DNA of 64,000 nt. Source: Halobacteriovorax sp. HLS. Its GTDB lineage: Bacteria; Bdellovibrionota; Bacteriovoracia; Bacteriovoracales; Bacteriovoracaceae. The translations under genes were made by a program, and so were the position numbers. Shown here in pieces: positions 9,283 through 19,327 of the stretch (positions are counted from its first letter, which is position 1; each line of letters starts with the position of its first letter). The stretch lies in the NCBI RefSeq assembly GCF_004006665.1, contig NZ_QOCL01000014.1, positions 62,001 through 126,000 on the forward strand, read 5' to 3'. Under the pieces are notes generated by a model. The model did not search any database and was not told the origin of the DNA. It saw only the letters and a program-made list of their open reading frames with translations.

Positions 9283-12200
9283 ATGAATGTTGTACGTCTT
9301 CTCATTGTCTTTTTTGTTGGTTTAACATCGGCCTTCTCTCTAGAGTGTGGATTATCCGAAAATCTTGAAATGAATTGTTCAAAAACAAAGAGAGTTAAAA
9401 ACCTCGAAGAGTTGAATGAGTATATGAGTGACTACGCAGCGATATCTGGTATAGCGAAGAATCTATTAATTGATTTTGATCTCAATACTACTGATGATTT
9501 AAGTATTCATTCACCATGTAAAGTAATATTCAAAAGACTTAAAGACTTAAAAGCAAAAAATCTATGTGTAAATGGAAAAGAAGGAATAGTTTTTCAAAAT
9601 AATATAACTCTAAATGCCCAAGACGTATCACTACACTCAAAGAAGAGAATCGTTATAAGACATCATGCAAATATTACGGCAAATAATCTGTCTCTCTTGT
9701 CATCTGGAGATGGACTTGATTCAAGAGTCCATATTAGACATGACTCTCAGGTGAATGTTAATAATTTAACTCTAGTGGCAGACGCAAGAGCAACTCTAGG
9801 GCATACATCTACTTATCAAATACAAAACTCATTAAATATAAATTCAAAATTAGAATTTTCTGCAATTTGGAAGAATTCAACTATTAATGCCAAAGAAGTA
9901 AAAATATCGTCAGATAACAGAGCTAGATTTTCCAAAGGAGTCGTTCTAAATGCAACGACTATGGATATTTCATCACCTGAGTGTAATGCATCAAATTTAA
10001 CTGTTGCGGCCGCGTCGGGAGGAAATTGTTTTGATACGACAAGACCTGTTGCAAAGCTTACAAGGAGTGCTAAAGAGATAAATGCTGGACAGAGTGTTAG
10101 CTTTAGCGCAAAAAAATCAAGTGATGACAAAGGTATTATCAAGTATGAATTCTTTGTGAACTCTGAACTGGTTAGATCTAATCAAAATCCTGAATTCACT
10201 CATAAATTTGTCGAAGCAGGTATTTTCTATGTCGAATTAGTTATTGAAGATGCTGATGGATATAGGTCGAGTGCTCGAAGAAAAGTTATTGTTAATGAGA
10301 CGCTTGCAACTTCAGAGGGTTCTTACTTTGATTATAGAATTGTAGACAATACCCTAAGTTTAATTTTTCATCAGCTTATTCCTCATGAAGAAATAGCTTC
10401 TGCAAAGTACATCATCACAGAATTAAATGGAGAAGAAGGAGTCTTTGAGTTTCCAATTACTAATTTCTATCATAGATCGGAAAAGATTTTTGAAGATTTT
10501 GGAGGGGGACAATATAAAGTAGGTCTAAGTGTTACGGATATTTATAATCGAACATTCTTGTATGAAAGAGCAATAGACTATACAGGAGAGAGTGAGTTTT
10601 ATAAAGAACCTCCAATCATAGAGTACAAAGTGACTCAGGTCGCACCTAAAGAGATCATGGTTGATTTTAGAAAGATCTTTGATCCAAGTGATAGGCTTCA
10701 GTGGATTGATATAGATTGGGGAGATGGTACTGTAGAAGAGGCCGACTATATATCGACAGCGTTTCTAAAGCATAAGTATTCAACCACAGGTACATTTGAA
10801 ATTAAAATCCTTGTTGCAAAAGAAATTGATGGAAAGCAAAGTATTTCTGAGTCAATTCGCCTCGTAACTGTAACAAATGATGAAGTGCCTCAATTAGCGC
10901 CAATTATTGATTATAATATTTTTATCTCAGACTTTGCTCCATATGTAACTTTCAATATAGATCGTTCAATTTCCCCAAATGCGGAAATTGTAAGTGTCGT
11001 ATTCGATCATGGTGACGGGTCTTTCTATACTGGAAAGGATTTTATACACACTCACTTTTATGAACCAGGTGCATATATTTCTAAACTTACAGTCACAGAC
11101 TCGAATGGTTTAACCATGACCCAATCTCTACAGGTTGTTATTAGTGATCAAGGAAATCCCTTGATTGCAGAGTTGAAGTGTGATGAAAATTTATCCCTTT
11201 TAAGAGTTGAATGTGAAGTGGTTGGAATTGATAAGTTCTCGGAACTTTCTGAGATGAGTATTGATTGGGGAGATGGAAGTGTTGAAAGTATTGATTTGCA
11301 TCAAGGAGACTTTACTTGGGAAGATGTTGTCCATAATTATGCAAGTAAAGGCGAGTACTCTATAATTTTAACTGTTAAGAACTTTAGAAATGAAAAAGTA
11401 GATTCTTCTTTCTCTGTAAACTTCAATGGTGGAGGAGATGGAAAAAGGCCTTTTGCCTCAATTGATTGTGCTCCTACGGGAAGTGGAAAAGAGGTTCGGT
11501 GCGACTTTTCTGATTCTTATGATTCTGATGGTCATATTGAAGTATTTAAGGTTTCAATGGGCGATGGAGTAGTTTACACTTTTAATAATTCAGCTGAACT
11601 TGTTCATAGTTACGCTACGAATGGACTTTACATCGTAGACCTAGAGGTTACAGATAATTCCGGTCTCACTTCAACGGCATCTAATTCTTTTGAGTTAGTA
11701 AATCAGGCTCCTTTGATTAATGTTTTTTGCGATAGTATCGGACCTCATAAGCTTAGTTGTTACTCGTATTCAACTGATCCTGATGGGTTTATAGCAAATA
11801 CTCTTTTTGATTGGGGCGAAGGCATTCAGAGTGGTACTGAGGATAGCTTTGAAACAACTTTACAGTCTGGTGGGATTAAGCATGTGCATGTGTCTGTTTT
11901 TGATAATGAGGGGAAAGTCTCTTCGACACAAATAGATGTCGTTGTGGCAGAGAATGTCCTTCCAAGTGTAGATTTCTTATGTCGTACGCCTTCAGTAGGT
12001 GAGGTGAAATGTGAAAATAGTTCAATTGACATTGATGGTGAGGTCGTTAGTTTTGAGTGGAATGTTTCTGGAAATGTAGTACGTTCTGATGTTTTATCTT
12101 TATCAAATATTATAGAATCACCTATAAATATCTCACTTACTGTTACTGATAATCTAGGTGGAACTTCTTCTTTATCCAAAAGTATTGAAGTCTTATTGAA

Positions 12201-15200
12201 CACCGCTCCTATTGCTTCTGCAGAGTGTCTTGAATCTGGATTTTTCACTATTGAATGCGATGGTTCGTCTTCGTCTGATCAAGAGAGTACGGAGCTAATG
12301 TACACGTGGTATTTGGATAATGTAATAATAGGAAATGAGCAAAAACTTTCATACAAATTTGATAAATTATCTGATTCCGTTTTAAAACTTGAGGTTAAAG
12401 ACTCTGATGGGGCGAAGAGTGAAGCTGTTGTGTCGTATAGCATCTTAAAACCTGAGGTCTCTCTAAATATTGGTTGTACGCAATATGATAATTATGCTGT
12501 TAGATGTACGGGGTTTTATCCATTTCAAATTAATGAAGAGAGTGCATCGTTTAATTGGTTTGTTAATGGAGAGTTAGTTTCTGAGGCAAAAGAGTTAGAC
12601 TATCTTAGTTCTGAAACAGAAACATTGAGTATTAGACTTTTTATTAGTATGGGCAATGGTCTTTTAGAATTGGATAAAACAGAAGAGTTTACATTTACAG
12701 AACTTCCTCAGAATATGATAAAAAGTTCAGCTTCTTTAGTACAAGTGAGCGAAGTTAAAACCTTGTATAATAAACTTGATGAATTAACTTTAGAGCTAAG
12801 AGATGGTTCTCCTCTTTTCAGTGAAGATGGGAATATATCAGACTTAGTTATTTCAATAAATGGAGAAACTACTGTTGATGAAGGTTTTTTGTTTGAAAAT
12901 AATATATTCAAACTTAGAGGTCTCTTTGCAGAAGGATTAAATCATGTTGAAATCACATTTTTGGATGACTTGGGTAGAACTGTTAATTTCCAATCTAGCT
13001 ATATTTTTGGTTCAAAAAGTATTCATCTGAATAATCCAGAAAATAGAGAGTTAGATATTACTTTTTACGACTTTGATCATAATGAAATTTATAAAATTCA
13101 ATCCAATGAAAGTAACATAACTGTTAATGATATTCCTTCCATCGATATGTACCTTGTTTCTGTGTTGGGAAAACTTACACGAATAAATCACTTTGAAGAA
13201 AATAGTTTAGAGATAGACTTGGCAGACTTTAGTCTACCTTCTGAAGTTAATGATTCTAATTTTGATATCAACAATAGCTTGCAAGGATGGAATCTTCAGA
13301 AGGGAAGCTACTCTCAGGCAACTTCTAGTATCGATCCTTTCACTGGTAAAGAGCGCTATTCTAGTAAGCTTCTACCTAATAGTGATGGTGTTATAAAAAT
13401 AGAGTCACGATTATCACTAAAGGACTATACTGAAAAGATTTATGAACTACCTTTTTCTAGGTCTCTAAATACTGGTGATATTCTAATTGCCTATATTAGT
13501 AACTTAAAATCGGGAAAAGTAGTAAAAACTGTCTATAAGTCTATTCAAAATACAGAGTCCATTCTCTCGAGCGAAATAACTGATTCACTATTTAGTGAGC
13601 TTAGCGGTGAAGAAGAGGAACTTTTGATTTCGTTCTACCTGAAGACAAATAGCATTTCTAGTGAATTTAGTTTTACAAATATCTTGATTCCGTATGCGAT
13701 TGCTCAATCAAGCACTTCGCCAAGTGGCAAATCAAGTGTAAGTATTTCTCACTACAAAATGGTAGATACAATAGTTACCTTTAATAAAGTTCGAGATAAT
13801 CAAGGATTTAGGATTGCGGAGCTTGAACCCTTGTCTGTCTTACCGTCTCGTCCCTTTGCAGATAATTATGGTGCAAAAATTAATAACGAAAATGTTTACA
13901 AAGTATTAATTGATGCGAAAATTGTTAGACCCTTGGGGCAAGAAGTTTTTGTTTATATTTGTGATTTTTATTCACCTTCCCCCAATATAAATAACTGTGT
14001 AGAGATCAGACTAGAGGAAGGCGAAAACTTTTTCACTAGAAATAAAGAAAATGAATATGATGTCATCTTCAAAGAAAGTGATCTTAGCTATACTCCAGAA
14101 TTCTTTTTTCTCTGTTTAGGAACTAGGAGTAGTTTTTCTTGTGCAAAGAATGAAAATGGATACAGGTTTCGTAAACTAATAAGTCTATCTAAATTATACC
14201 CTTCTGCATTGAGGTATGGCTTAAGAAAAGGTACTGATAACTCGGATGGTGCAGTTGATTGGATTTCGAGTAGCCATATGGGATTATTTTCTTGGTTAGA
14301 ATTGGATACCGTTTTAGGGAAAGTGCGTTTTGACGATGCTGGCCATGTAAGTAGTTATAAAAAAGATGTTGAAATAGCGGGGCACTTGGAACATCATTAC
14401 GGACTTTCAATCGATTTAAGGTTTTTAGCTACGACACCTCCTCCCGGAGTAGTTCAGAATTCTGAAATATTCCAAGGGGCAACATCTCCTACTAATAGTA
14501 TCTATGATGCGATAGCAATAAATCAAATTCTTGATAATGCGAGGCCGCAGTATATTGAAAAAGTTCTGTTGAATTATAACGGAACAGATTTTGGTTACTA
14601 TGTTAATAATACATGCCTTAGCTCTGGATATAAAATGAGTAAAATTTTAAGACACACTGGAAGCGGGCACAGAAATCATTTCCATTTAAAATTCTTTGAT
14701 GCACTAGATGCGGGAAATATTCAATCTAGAGAAATTAGCTTGTTTAGTAATGAAGAAATTGTTAGAAGAACCGCGTATGATCATGAGCTAGGACATAGTT
14801 TTAAAGATGAATCTTACCTTAAAAAGGAGAAACGGCCAGTTATTATTCCTTTAGATAGAGTTGATGTAAAAGGAAGTGATTTTTATTTTCCCAAGAGGGA
14901 TGAAAATATCTATTCTTTTGAAGACAATTCAGTGAAAGTCGTAGATTGGAGGAAGTATCAAGTCTTGGATCCTGAAGCAAGAAAGAGAATGAAGCTTCTT
15001 TGGAATTCAGAGGATGATGGGGACAGCTGTTTTGAACAGGTTGTGCAACTTGATTTTGATACTCAGAAGACAACTGTTGATACAGAAAAGTTGCCAAAGG
15101 TAAAAGAATTCTACTCTAGTGGAGAGAGTCTTGAATTAAAATTTGATAATACAGCGTTTTCTCCCTTAGATTCATTTGGAAAAATAACTATTTCCCTTAC

Positions 15201-15795
15201 GGGGGAATTGATTAAAGATGGAGTAAAGGTTAATTCCATTGTTAAAGATGTTGAGTCAGTCATAAGTGAGTCGGGAAGAAGGACCTTTAATGTAGATTTA
15301 TACCAGTCTATTCCTATACACACGTTTAGTGGTCGTGACGATTTGGAAAAGACAGTTCGTCTAGGGGCTGGGATAGAGAGTATAGATGGAACAAATCAAA
15401 CAGAAGTATTTTCAAAAACAATTACGATTTGTCCGATGGGGACATCTGTAGGAGAAGGTAGGTGTAATTACCCTGATCCGGCAACGCCAGAGTTGAATCC
15501 TGAAAAAACACCTATTGTTAAAGAGGAAGGACTAAAAAGTGGACCATGTTATGGTTTAGAAGATAACAGAGGTTACAAGAAAGAGTGTACATATCATGTT
15601 CGATGTTCAGGAAAATGGTCCAAGCTTGTAGGGCAAGAGGAAAAGGTTGCTTATCATCCTCATCAGTATAATTGCAAAGATGTTGATGGTTCGTTTGAAT
15701 TTGTTAAAACTGAAGTTATTACTCCAACGCTTCAAGCATTTTGCATGAATCCAAACGGAGAGCTTGGCGAAGGGTTAGATTTGGTGTGTAATTAG
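9283..15795 (+). CDS. Giant secreted PKD-repeat protein with a LAS-type metallopeptidase signature
   Basis: 2170 residues. Signal peptide about 1-19. Residues about 60-240 are short beta-helix-like repeats. From about 250 to 1130 follow eight or more PKD-type domains, several with the WGDG/GDG signature (e.g. DWGDGTVEEA, DWGDGSVESI). A distal region contains H-x6-D (His1704, Asp1711; HHYGLSID) and HxH (1799-1801; NHFHLK), the zinc-ligand pattern of LAS peptidases such as MepA (M74) and VanY (M15) that cut peptidoglycan peptides. A separate HELGH follows at 1834-1838. The C-terminus (about 2085-2170) is Cys-rich. By inference it is a secreted or surface cell-wall enzyme with an Ig-like stalk. 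AAGG precedes the ATG; no partner gene is obvious. Confidence 0.75.
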   Translation: MNVVRLLIVFFVGLTSAFSLECGLSENLEMNCSKTKRVKNLEELNEYMSDYAAISGIAKNLLIDFDLNTTDDLSIHSPCKVIFKRLKDLKAKNLCVNGKEGIVFQNNITLNAQDVSLHSKKRIVIRHHANITANNLSLLSSGDGLDSRVHIRHDSQVNVNNLTLVADARATLGHTSTYQIQNSLNINSKLEFSAIWKNSTINAKEVKISSDNRARFSKGVVLNATTMDISSPECNASNLTVAAASGGNCFDTTRPVAKLTRSAKEINAGQSVSFSAKKSSDDKGIIKYEFFVNSELVRSNQNPEFTHKFVEAGIFYVELVIEDADGYRSSARRKVIVNETLATSEGSYFDYRIVDNTLSLIFHQLIPHEEIASAKYIITELNGEEGVFEFPITNFYHRSEKIFEDFGGGQYKVGLSVTDIYNRTFLYERAIDYTGESEFYKEPPIIEYKVTQVAPKEIMVDFRKIFDPSDRLQWIDIDWGDGTVEEADYISTAFLKHKYSTTGTFEIKILVAKEIDGKQSISESIRLVTVTNDEVPQLAPIIDYNIFISDFAPYVTFNIDRSISPNAEIVSVVFDHGDGSFYTGKDFIHTHFYEPGAYISKLTVTDSNGLTMTQSLQVVISDQGNPLIAELKCDENLSLLRVECEVVGIDKFSELSEMSIDWGDGSVESIDLHQGDFTWEDVVHNYASKGEYSIILTVKNFRNEKVDSSFSVNFNGGGDGKRPFASIDCAPTGSGKEVRCDFSDSYDSDGHIEVFKVSMGDGVVYTFNNSAELVHSYATNGLYIVDLEVTDNSGLTSTASNSFELVNQAPLINVFCDSIGPHKLSCYSYSTDPDGFIANTLFDWGEGIQSGTEDSFETTLQSGGIKHVHVSVFDNEGKVSSTQIDVVVAENVLPSVDFLCRTPSVGEVKCENSSIDIDGEVVSFEWNVSGNVVRSDVLSLSNIIESPINISLTVTDNLGGTSSLSKSIEVLLNTAPIASAECLESGFFTIECDGSSSSDQESTELMYTWYLDNVIIGNEQKLSYKFDKLSDSVLKLEVKDSDGAKSEAVVSYSILKPEVSLNIGCTQYDNYAVRCTGFYPFQINEESASFNWFVNGELVSEAKELDYLSSETETLSIRLFISMGNGLLELDKTEEFTFTELPQNMIKSSASLVQVSEVKTLYNKLDELTLELRDGSPLFSEDGNISDLVISINGETTVDEGFLFENNIFKLRGLFAEGLNHVEITFLDDLGRTVNFQSSYIFGSKSIHLNNPENRELDITFYDFDHNEIYKIQSNESNITVNDIPSIDMYLVSVLGKLTRINHFEENSLEIDLADFSLPSEVNDSNFDINNSLQGWNLQKGSYSQATSSIDPFTGKERYSSKLLPNSDGVIKIESRLSLKDYTEKIYELPFSRSLNTGDILIAYISNLKSGKVVKTVYKSIQNTESILSSEITDSLFSELSGEEEELLISFYLKTNSISSEFSFTNILIPYAIAQSSTSPSGKSSVSISHYKMVDTIVTFNKVRDNQGFRIAELEPLSVLPSRPFADNYGAKINNENVYKVLIDAKIVRPLGQEVFVYICDFYSPSPNINNCVEIRLEEGENFFTRNKENEYDVIFKESDLSYTPEFFFLCLGTRSSFSCAKNENGYRFRKLISLSKLYPSALRYGLRKGTDNSDGAVDWISSSHMGLFSWLELDTVLGKVRFDDAGHVSSYKKDVEIAGHLEHHYGLSIDLRFLATTPPPGVVQNSEIFQGATSPTNSIYDAIAINQILDNARPQYIEKVLLNYNGTDFGYYVNNTCLSSGYKMSKILRHTGSGHRNHFHLKFFDALDAGNIQSREISLFSNEEIVRRTAYDHELGHSFKDESYLKKEKRPVIIPLDRVDVKGSDFYFPKRDENIYSFEDNSVKVVDWRKYQVLDPEARKRMKLLWNSEDDGDSCFEQVVQLDFDTQKTTVDTEKLPKVKEFYSSGESLELKFDNTAFSPLDSFGKITISLTGELIKDGVKVNSIVKDVESVISESGRRTFNVDLYQSIPIHTFSGRDDLEKTVRLGAGIESIDGTNQTEVFSKTITICPMGTSVGEGRCNYPDPATPELNPEKTPIVKEEGLKSGPCYGLEDNRGYKKECTYHVRCSGKWSKLVGQEEKVAYHPHQYNCKDVDGSFEFVKTEVITPTLQAFCMNPNGELGEGLDLVCN

Positions 15796-15841
15796 AAAAT
15801 GTAGTATAATAATGAAGAAATGATTAACTAGGAAATATATA

Positions 15842-16924
15842 ATGAGCTTAAAGATTAACTTTATCCTTTTACTTCTAAGTTTTAGCGCAAAGTGTTTCGC
15901 TTCATCAGACCCATTCGCTGACTTCAATATCGATCCAAGAAAGTATAGCTTAATTTTGGACTATCATGACGATAGAGATGCTGAAGATGAAAAAGGTCTG
16001 AAAGAGAACTACAAATTCAAATTTCCTTTAATTGAGTTTTACAAGAATAAAGAACTTAATGGATCACCAATCGGAAAACTAAATGAAGAGGGTCTTTACA
16101 TTGAAGGCAAGAAGGTTTGTTACACAAAAAATATTCTTGCTGATAACTATAATATTTTGCTTGAGGATGTCGTCCTTCCTGGTTATCTCGGAGATGGAGA
16201 TGTATACACCGTTGGTGAATACTCGAATGGTATAAAATTTAACGCTATAAGGTGTCCATTCTTAGGATATAGACAGGAAGCCGGTTTGAAACTAATGACA
16301 GCACTAGTCTTAGAGGATTACGATGAAAAAACTAAACTGGCTAAAATACGTCTTGGTGATGGAGTCGCCTATTTTTCTGCTAAAAAAATGAGTATTCAAT
16401 ATTTACACAGACCACCACTACGGACAATGGATCACTATGGTGTTGATCCAATAAAGCTTGCTAAGCATATTGAGTCTAAGTTTACTGAATATTTAAAAAA
16501 TCGAAGGGATCGTTTTAAACCTAAAGTAAGTGGTGAGACTTTTGAGCAACGATACGGACTAGAGGATTACTTTTCTCTATCTAATCTTGACTGGATGGAT
16601 AGATATGGTGCTAAGGAATATAAAGAAAGTTTAATTAAGAAATATGGAAAATTTCAGATTATAAAGCATTTTGACTTTGAGAATATGAATTTTTATGTAG
16701 CTAGATATAAGAATAAAACTAAAGGAAAGAAGGACATTATTGAAATAAATCTATGGAAAGAAGATATGAATAGAATTCTTCTATGGAAGAATTTGGATAA
16801 TGGCAATGTTAAGTACTATGAATTCTTCGAAATAGGTTTTTCTGATAAGAAAACAAGTTTTAAAGATAATGCAAGTTTTATGATTCCTCAATTCGAATAT
16901 GAAGGAACATGGGACGATTTTTAA
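15842..16924 (+). CDS. Secreted protein of unknown family, copy 1 of a tandem pair
   Basis: 360 residues with a signal peptide (MSLKINFILLLLSFSAKCFA, cut about residue 20). The mature protein is acidic-to-neutral and rich in Tyr, Lys and Asp. I do not recognise the family and see no catalytic motif; four Cys are retained in both copies, one inside the signal peptide. It is almost identical to the protein at 17428-18510 up to about residue 282; the last 78 residues differ strongly. AGGA lies nine bases before the ATG, and the GGAAATATATA before the start is shared by both copies. It follows the giant PKD protein by 46 bp and may be co-transcribed with it. Confidence 0.7.
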   Translation: MSLKINFILLLLSFSAKCFASSDPFADFNIDPRKYSLILDYHDDRDAEDEKGLKENYKFKFPLIEFYKNKELNGSPIGKLNEEGLYIEGKKVCYTKNILADNYNILLEDVVLPGYLGDGDVYTVGEYSNGIKFNAIRCPFLGYRQEAGLKLMTALVLEDYDEKTKLAKIRLGDGVAYFSAKKMSIQYLHRPPLRTMDHYGVDPIKLAKHIESKFTEYLKNRRDRFKPKVSGETFEQRYGLEDYFSLSNLDWMDRYGAKEYKESLIKKYGKFQIIKHFDFENMNFYVARYKNKTKGKKDIIEINLWKEDMNRILLWKNLDNGNVKYYEFFEIGFSDKKTSFKDNASFMIPQFEYEGTWDDF

Positions 16925-17427
16925 TAACCATTTCTTGAATTTCGGCTAAACCGAAAGAGCTAACAAGCTTCATCTGAAATAATGGCCAGGCCCTCTTATA
17001 GGGCCCCACTTTTCTTATCTAAGTAGTACTGATAATATCCTGGGTAGTGATTGATTCCACCTTTTCTACTTCAATAACTTTGTCCGTGAAATAATAAAAA
17101 AAAATGCATGAATTTTTGACTTAGCTAAAACCATTTAGCATTGTACTTTTTTCTTCGTGATGATCTTCAAAGAGTAGTAAATGCTTATTCTAAAGGTAAT
17201 CAGGAAATTAAAAAAGTACTCTCAGATTTATAATTTTAGCTTAGTTGTTTAAGATTTCTTGAAAGATAAGAACTTATACTCTTAATTTCTTTTCTGTATT
17301 TTATCTTCTCAACATTCTACTTTAAAGAATTCAATAAATTCATTTTGATTACATCCAGATGCAGCCTATAATTAGTTAAGTACTTTTAAATCTAATAATT
17401 ATATTCGTCATTACTGGGAAATATATA
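16925..17427 (+). other. 503-bp spacer between the tandem copies: hairpins and a possible gene remnant
   Basis: Two hairpins follow the stop of copy 1: TTTCGG/CCGAAA (16940-16956) and GGCCCT/AGGGCC (16989-17005). The second is followed by CCACTTTT, so it is at best a weak terminator. The rest is AT-rich with no complete gene. A 34-codon open stretch at 17129-17233 is listed separately. No inverted terminal repeats or transposase remnants are visible. Confidence 0.5.
17129..17233 (+). pseudogene. Possible C-terminal remnant of a decayed gene
   Basis: A 34-codon open frame without a start codon ends in TAA and reads like a real protein tail (LRDDLQRVVNAYSKGNQE then IKKVLSDL). Its composition is helical and coding-like, unlike the surrounding stop-rich AT sequence. 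It could be the end of a gene lost when the flanking gene was duplicated. It is too short to be sure; a chance open frame is quite possible. Confidence 0.2.
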
Positions 17428-18510
17428 ATGAATCTTAAAATTAACTTTATCCTTTTGCTTCTAAGTTTTAGTACAAAGTGTTTCGCTTCATTCGCGCCAT
17501 TTGCTGACTTCAATATCGATCCAAGAAAATATAGCTTAATTTTGGACTATCATAACGAAAGTGGTACTGAGGGGGAAAAAGTTCTGAAAGAGAACTACAA
17601 ATTCAAATTTCCTTTGATTGAGTTCTACAAGAATAAAGAACTTAATGGACCACCAATCGGAAAACTAAATGAAGAGGGACTTTACATTGAAGTCAAGAAG
17701 GTTTGTTACACAAAAAATATTCTTGCTGAGAACTATAATATTTTGCTTGAGGATGTCGTCCTTCCTGGTTATCTCGGAGATGGAGATGTATACACGGTTG
17801 GTGAATACTCGAATGGTATAAAGTTTAACGCTATAAGGTGTCCATTCTTAGGATATAGACAGGAAGCAGACTTGGAACTAATGACAGCACTAGTCTTAGA
17901 GGATTACGATGAAAAAACTAAACTGGCTAAAATACGTCTTGGTGATGGAGTCGCCTATTTTTCTGCTAAAAAATTGAGTCTTCATTATTTACATAGACCG
18001 CCACTACAGACAATGGATCACTATGGAGTTGATCCAATAGAGTTTGCTAAGCATATTGAGTCTAAGTTTGCTGAATATTTAAAGCAGCGTAGAGATCGAT
18101 TTAAACCTAAAGTAAGTGGTGAGACTTTTGAGCAGCGATACGGACTAGAGAATTACTTTTCTCTATCTAATCTTGACTGGATGGATAGATATGGTGCTAA
18201 GGAATATAAAGAGAGCTTAATTAAGAAATATGGAAAGTTACAAATTATAAAGCATTTTGATTTTGAGAATATGTTTGTTTATGTGAGAAAATTCAAAAAT
18301 AGTATTAAAGGAAAGAAGGATATAATCAAACTATCTTTTGTTAAAGAAGATATGGATAGTTATAGGTTATTTAAGAATTTTACTAATAATCACATAAGAT
18401 ACTCTGATTTCAAAATTGGATTCTTAAAGGATTATGATCAATTTAAGAGATCTCGTGGCCTAATTATTCCGACACAGGAGTATGAAGGATATCCAATGGA
18501 AGATTTTTAG
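17428..18510 (+). CDS. Secreted protein of unknown family, copy 2 of a tandem pair
   Basis: 360 residues, the same length as the copy at 15842. Signal peptide about residues 1-20. Near-identical at DNA level for long stretches, e.g. around 17750-17870 versus 16165-16285, which indicates recent duplication. From about residue 283 the sequence is only loosely related: KGKKDII, KEDM, IGF and a final EYEG...DF are kept. This gives a conserved body with a fast-diverging tail. It is preceded by 503 bp of non-coding DNA and the same GGAAATATATA leader. 18511-18798 downstream holds no gene that I can support. Function unknown. Confidence 0.7.
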   Translation: MNLKINFILLLLSFSTKCFASFAPFADFNIDPRKYSLILDYHNESGTEGEKVLKENYKFKFPLIEFYKNKELNGPPIGKLNEEGLYIEVKKVCYTKNILAENYNILLEDVVLPGYLGDGDVYTVGEYSNGIKFNAIRCPFLGYRQEADLELMTALVLEDYDEKTKLAKIRLGDGVAYFSAKKLSLHYLHRPPLQTMDHYGVDPIEFAKHIESKFAEYLKQRRDRFKPKVSGETFEQRYGLENYFSLSNLDWMDRYGAKEYKESLIKKYGKLQIIKHFDFENMFVYVRKFKNSIKGKKDIIKLSFVKEDMDSYRLFKNFTNNHIRYSDFKIGFLKDYDQFKRSRGLIIPTQEYEGYPMEDF

Positions 18511-18786
18511 TTTTTCTAGTGAAGCGTTTTTTAGAGTGCATAACTTTCTTCTAAAAATATAGTTTGCACTTTTGGTTTCGCTATATCTAAAAACTTCCAT
18601 TCATTCACATTTGCTCATATGTAATTTGAAGACAACTATATCTACCAAATTTCTTTTTTCCAGAATTGGTGAATAATTACAGCAATTCGTGGCACTTCTA
18701 ACAAGAGGTGACTTACTTGAGGATGCTATAAGTTGCTGAACTTATTGACGTGCTCTCAGGAATTTAGTCCAAAGTTGATATCACTG

Positions 18787-18792
18787 TATAAT
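18787..18792 (+). promoter_or_regulatory. Consensus -10 (TATAAT) six bases before an ATG: leaderless promoter candidate
   Basis: TATAAT at 18787-18792 is followed by six bases and the ATG at 18799, so transcription would begin at or next to the start codon. No Shine-Dalgarno sequence precedes the ATG. The -35 region is poor (TTTAGT at 18763-18768, 18-bp spacer). Confidence 0.5.
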
Positions 18793-18798
18793 AAGCCC

Positions 18799-19326
18799 AT
18801 GATTCAAAGAATACGTAGATTTACCGATTTCCGGCTTAAAACACTGCTTGCAACGCTATTTGCGGTGCTGTGTTTGTTAGAGTTCTTTGATGGCAAGGTT
18901 GATGTCTCAGATTTCACTATTCCGGCCTTACTGGTTATAGTCTTCAGTGAGATTTTTTATAATTACATAAAATCCCGTGGTACTCAAAATGTTGAGTATG
19001 CCGACGAGTCCACTCAGTTGAGTATCTTTGACAGAGGTAATGTTGGATTTCTAGAATGGGTTAAGATGATTGATAAGAAAGTTCTTTCACGTATGATCTT
19101 TAATATCATTATCTTTATTGTCTTTCTAGTCGCTCTTATTTTAGATTTAAGTATCGTAGGTAAGGGAACTAATGATCTAGTCGTAAATATTATTATGGTC
19201 GTTTGGGGTGTTGTCTTCTTTGCTTTTTCAATAAAGGAATTAAAGAAGGCCTTTAGTTATTATAATATTTTTATAACCCAAGTGGCCTTCTGTTTAGTAA
19301 TTAGCTTCTTCTTTCTATTAAAGTAA
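18799..19326 (+). CDS. Small polytopic membrane protein, unknown function
   Basis: 175 residues. The frame is open from 18733, but the ATG at 18799 gives a normal positive-inside start (MIQRIRRF) and lies six bases after a consensus TATAAT, so I choose it. Five hydrophobic segments are visible: about 15-32, 42-60, 94-115, 122-140 and 155-174, with a charged cytoplasm-like stretch between the second and third. I recognise no family. It is convergent with the TolR-like gene at 19328, with a single base between the stops and no terminator. Confidence 0.6.
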   Translation: MIQRIRRFTDFRLKTLLATLFAVLCLLEFFDGKVDVSDFTIPALLVIVFSEIFYNYIKSRGTQNVEYADESTQLSIFDRGNVGFLEWVKMIDKKVLSRMIFNIIIFIVFLVALILDLSIVGKGTNDLVVNIIMVVWGVVFFAFSIKELKKAFSYYNIFITQVAFCLVISFFFLLK

Positions 19327-19327
19327 T

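Noticed and set aside
9816-10142. Open frame of 108 codons on the minus strand inside the PKD gene
   Set aside because: No RBS or coding-like composition. It mirrors a clearly coding + strand gene, as do similar open frames at 11826-12248, 14189-14410, 15111-15323 and within metH, groEL and polA.
15842-18510. Duplicated segment as a transposon or insertion sequence
   Set aside because: No transposase, terminal inverted repeats or target duplication; the copies are ordinary genes with signal peptides.
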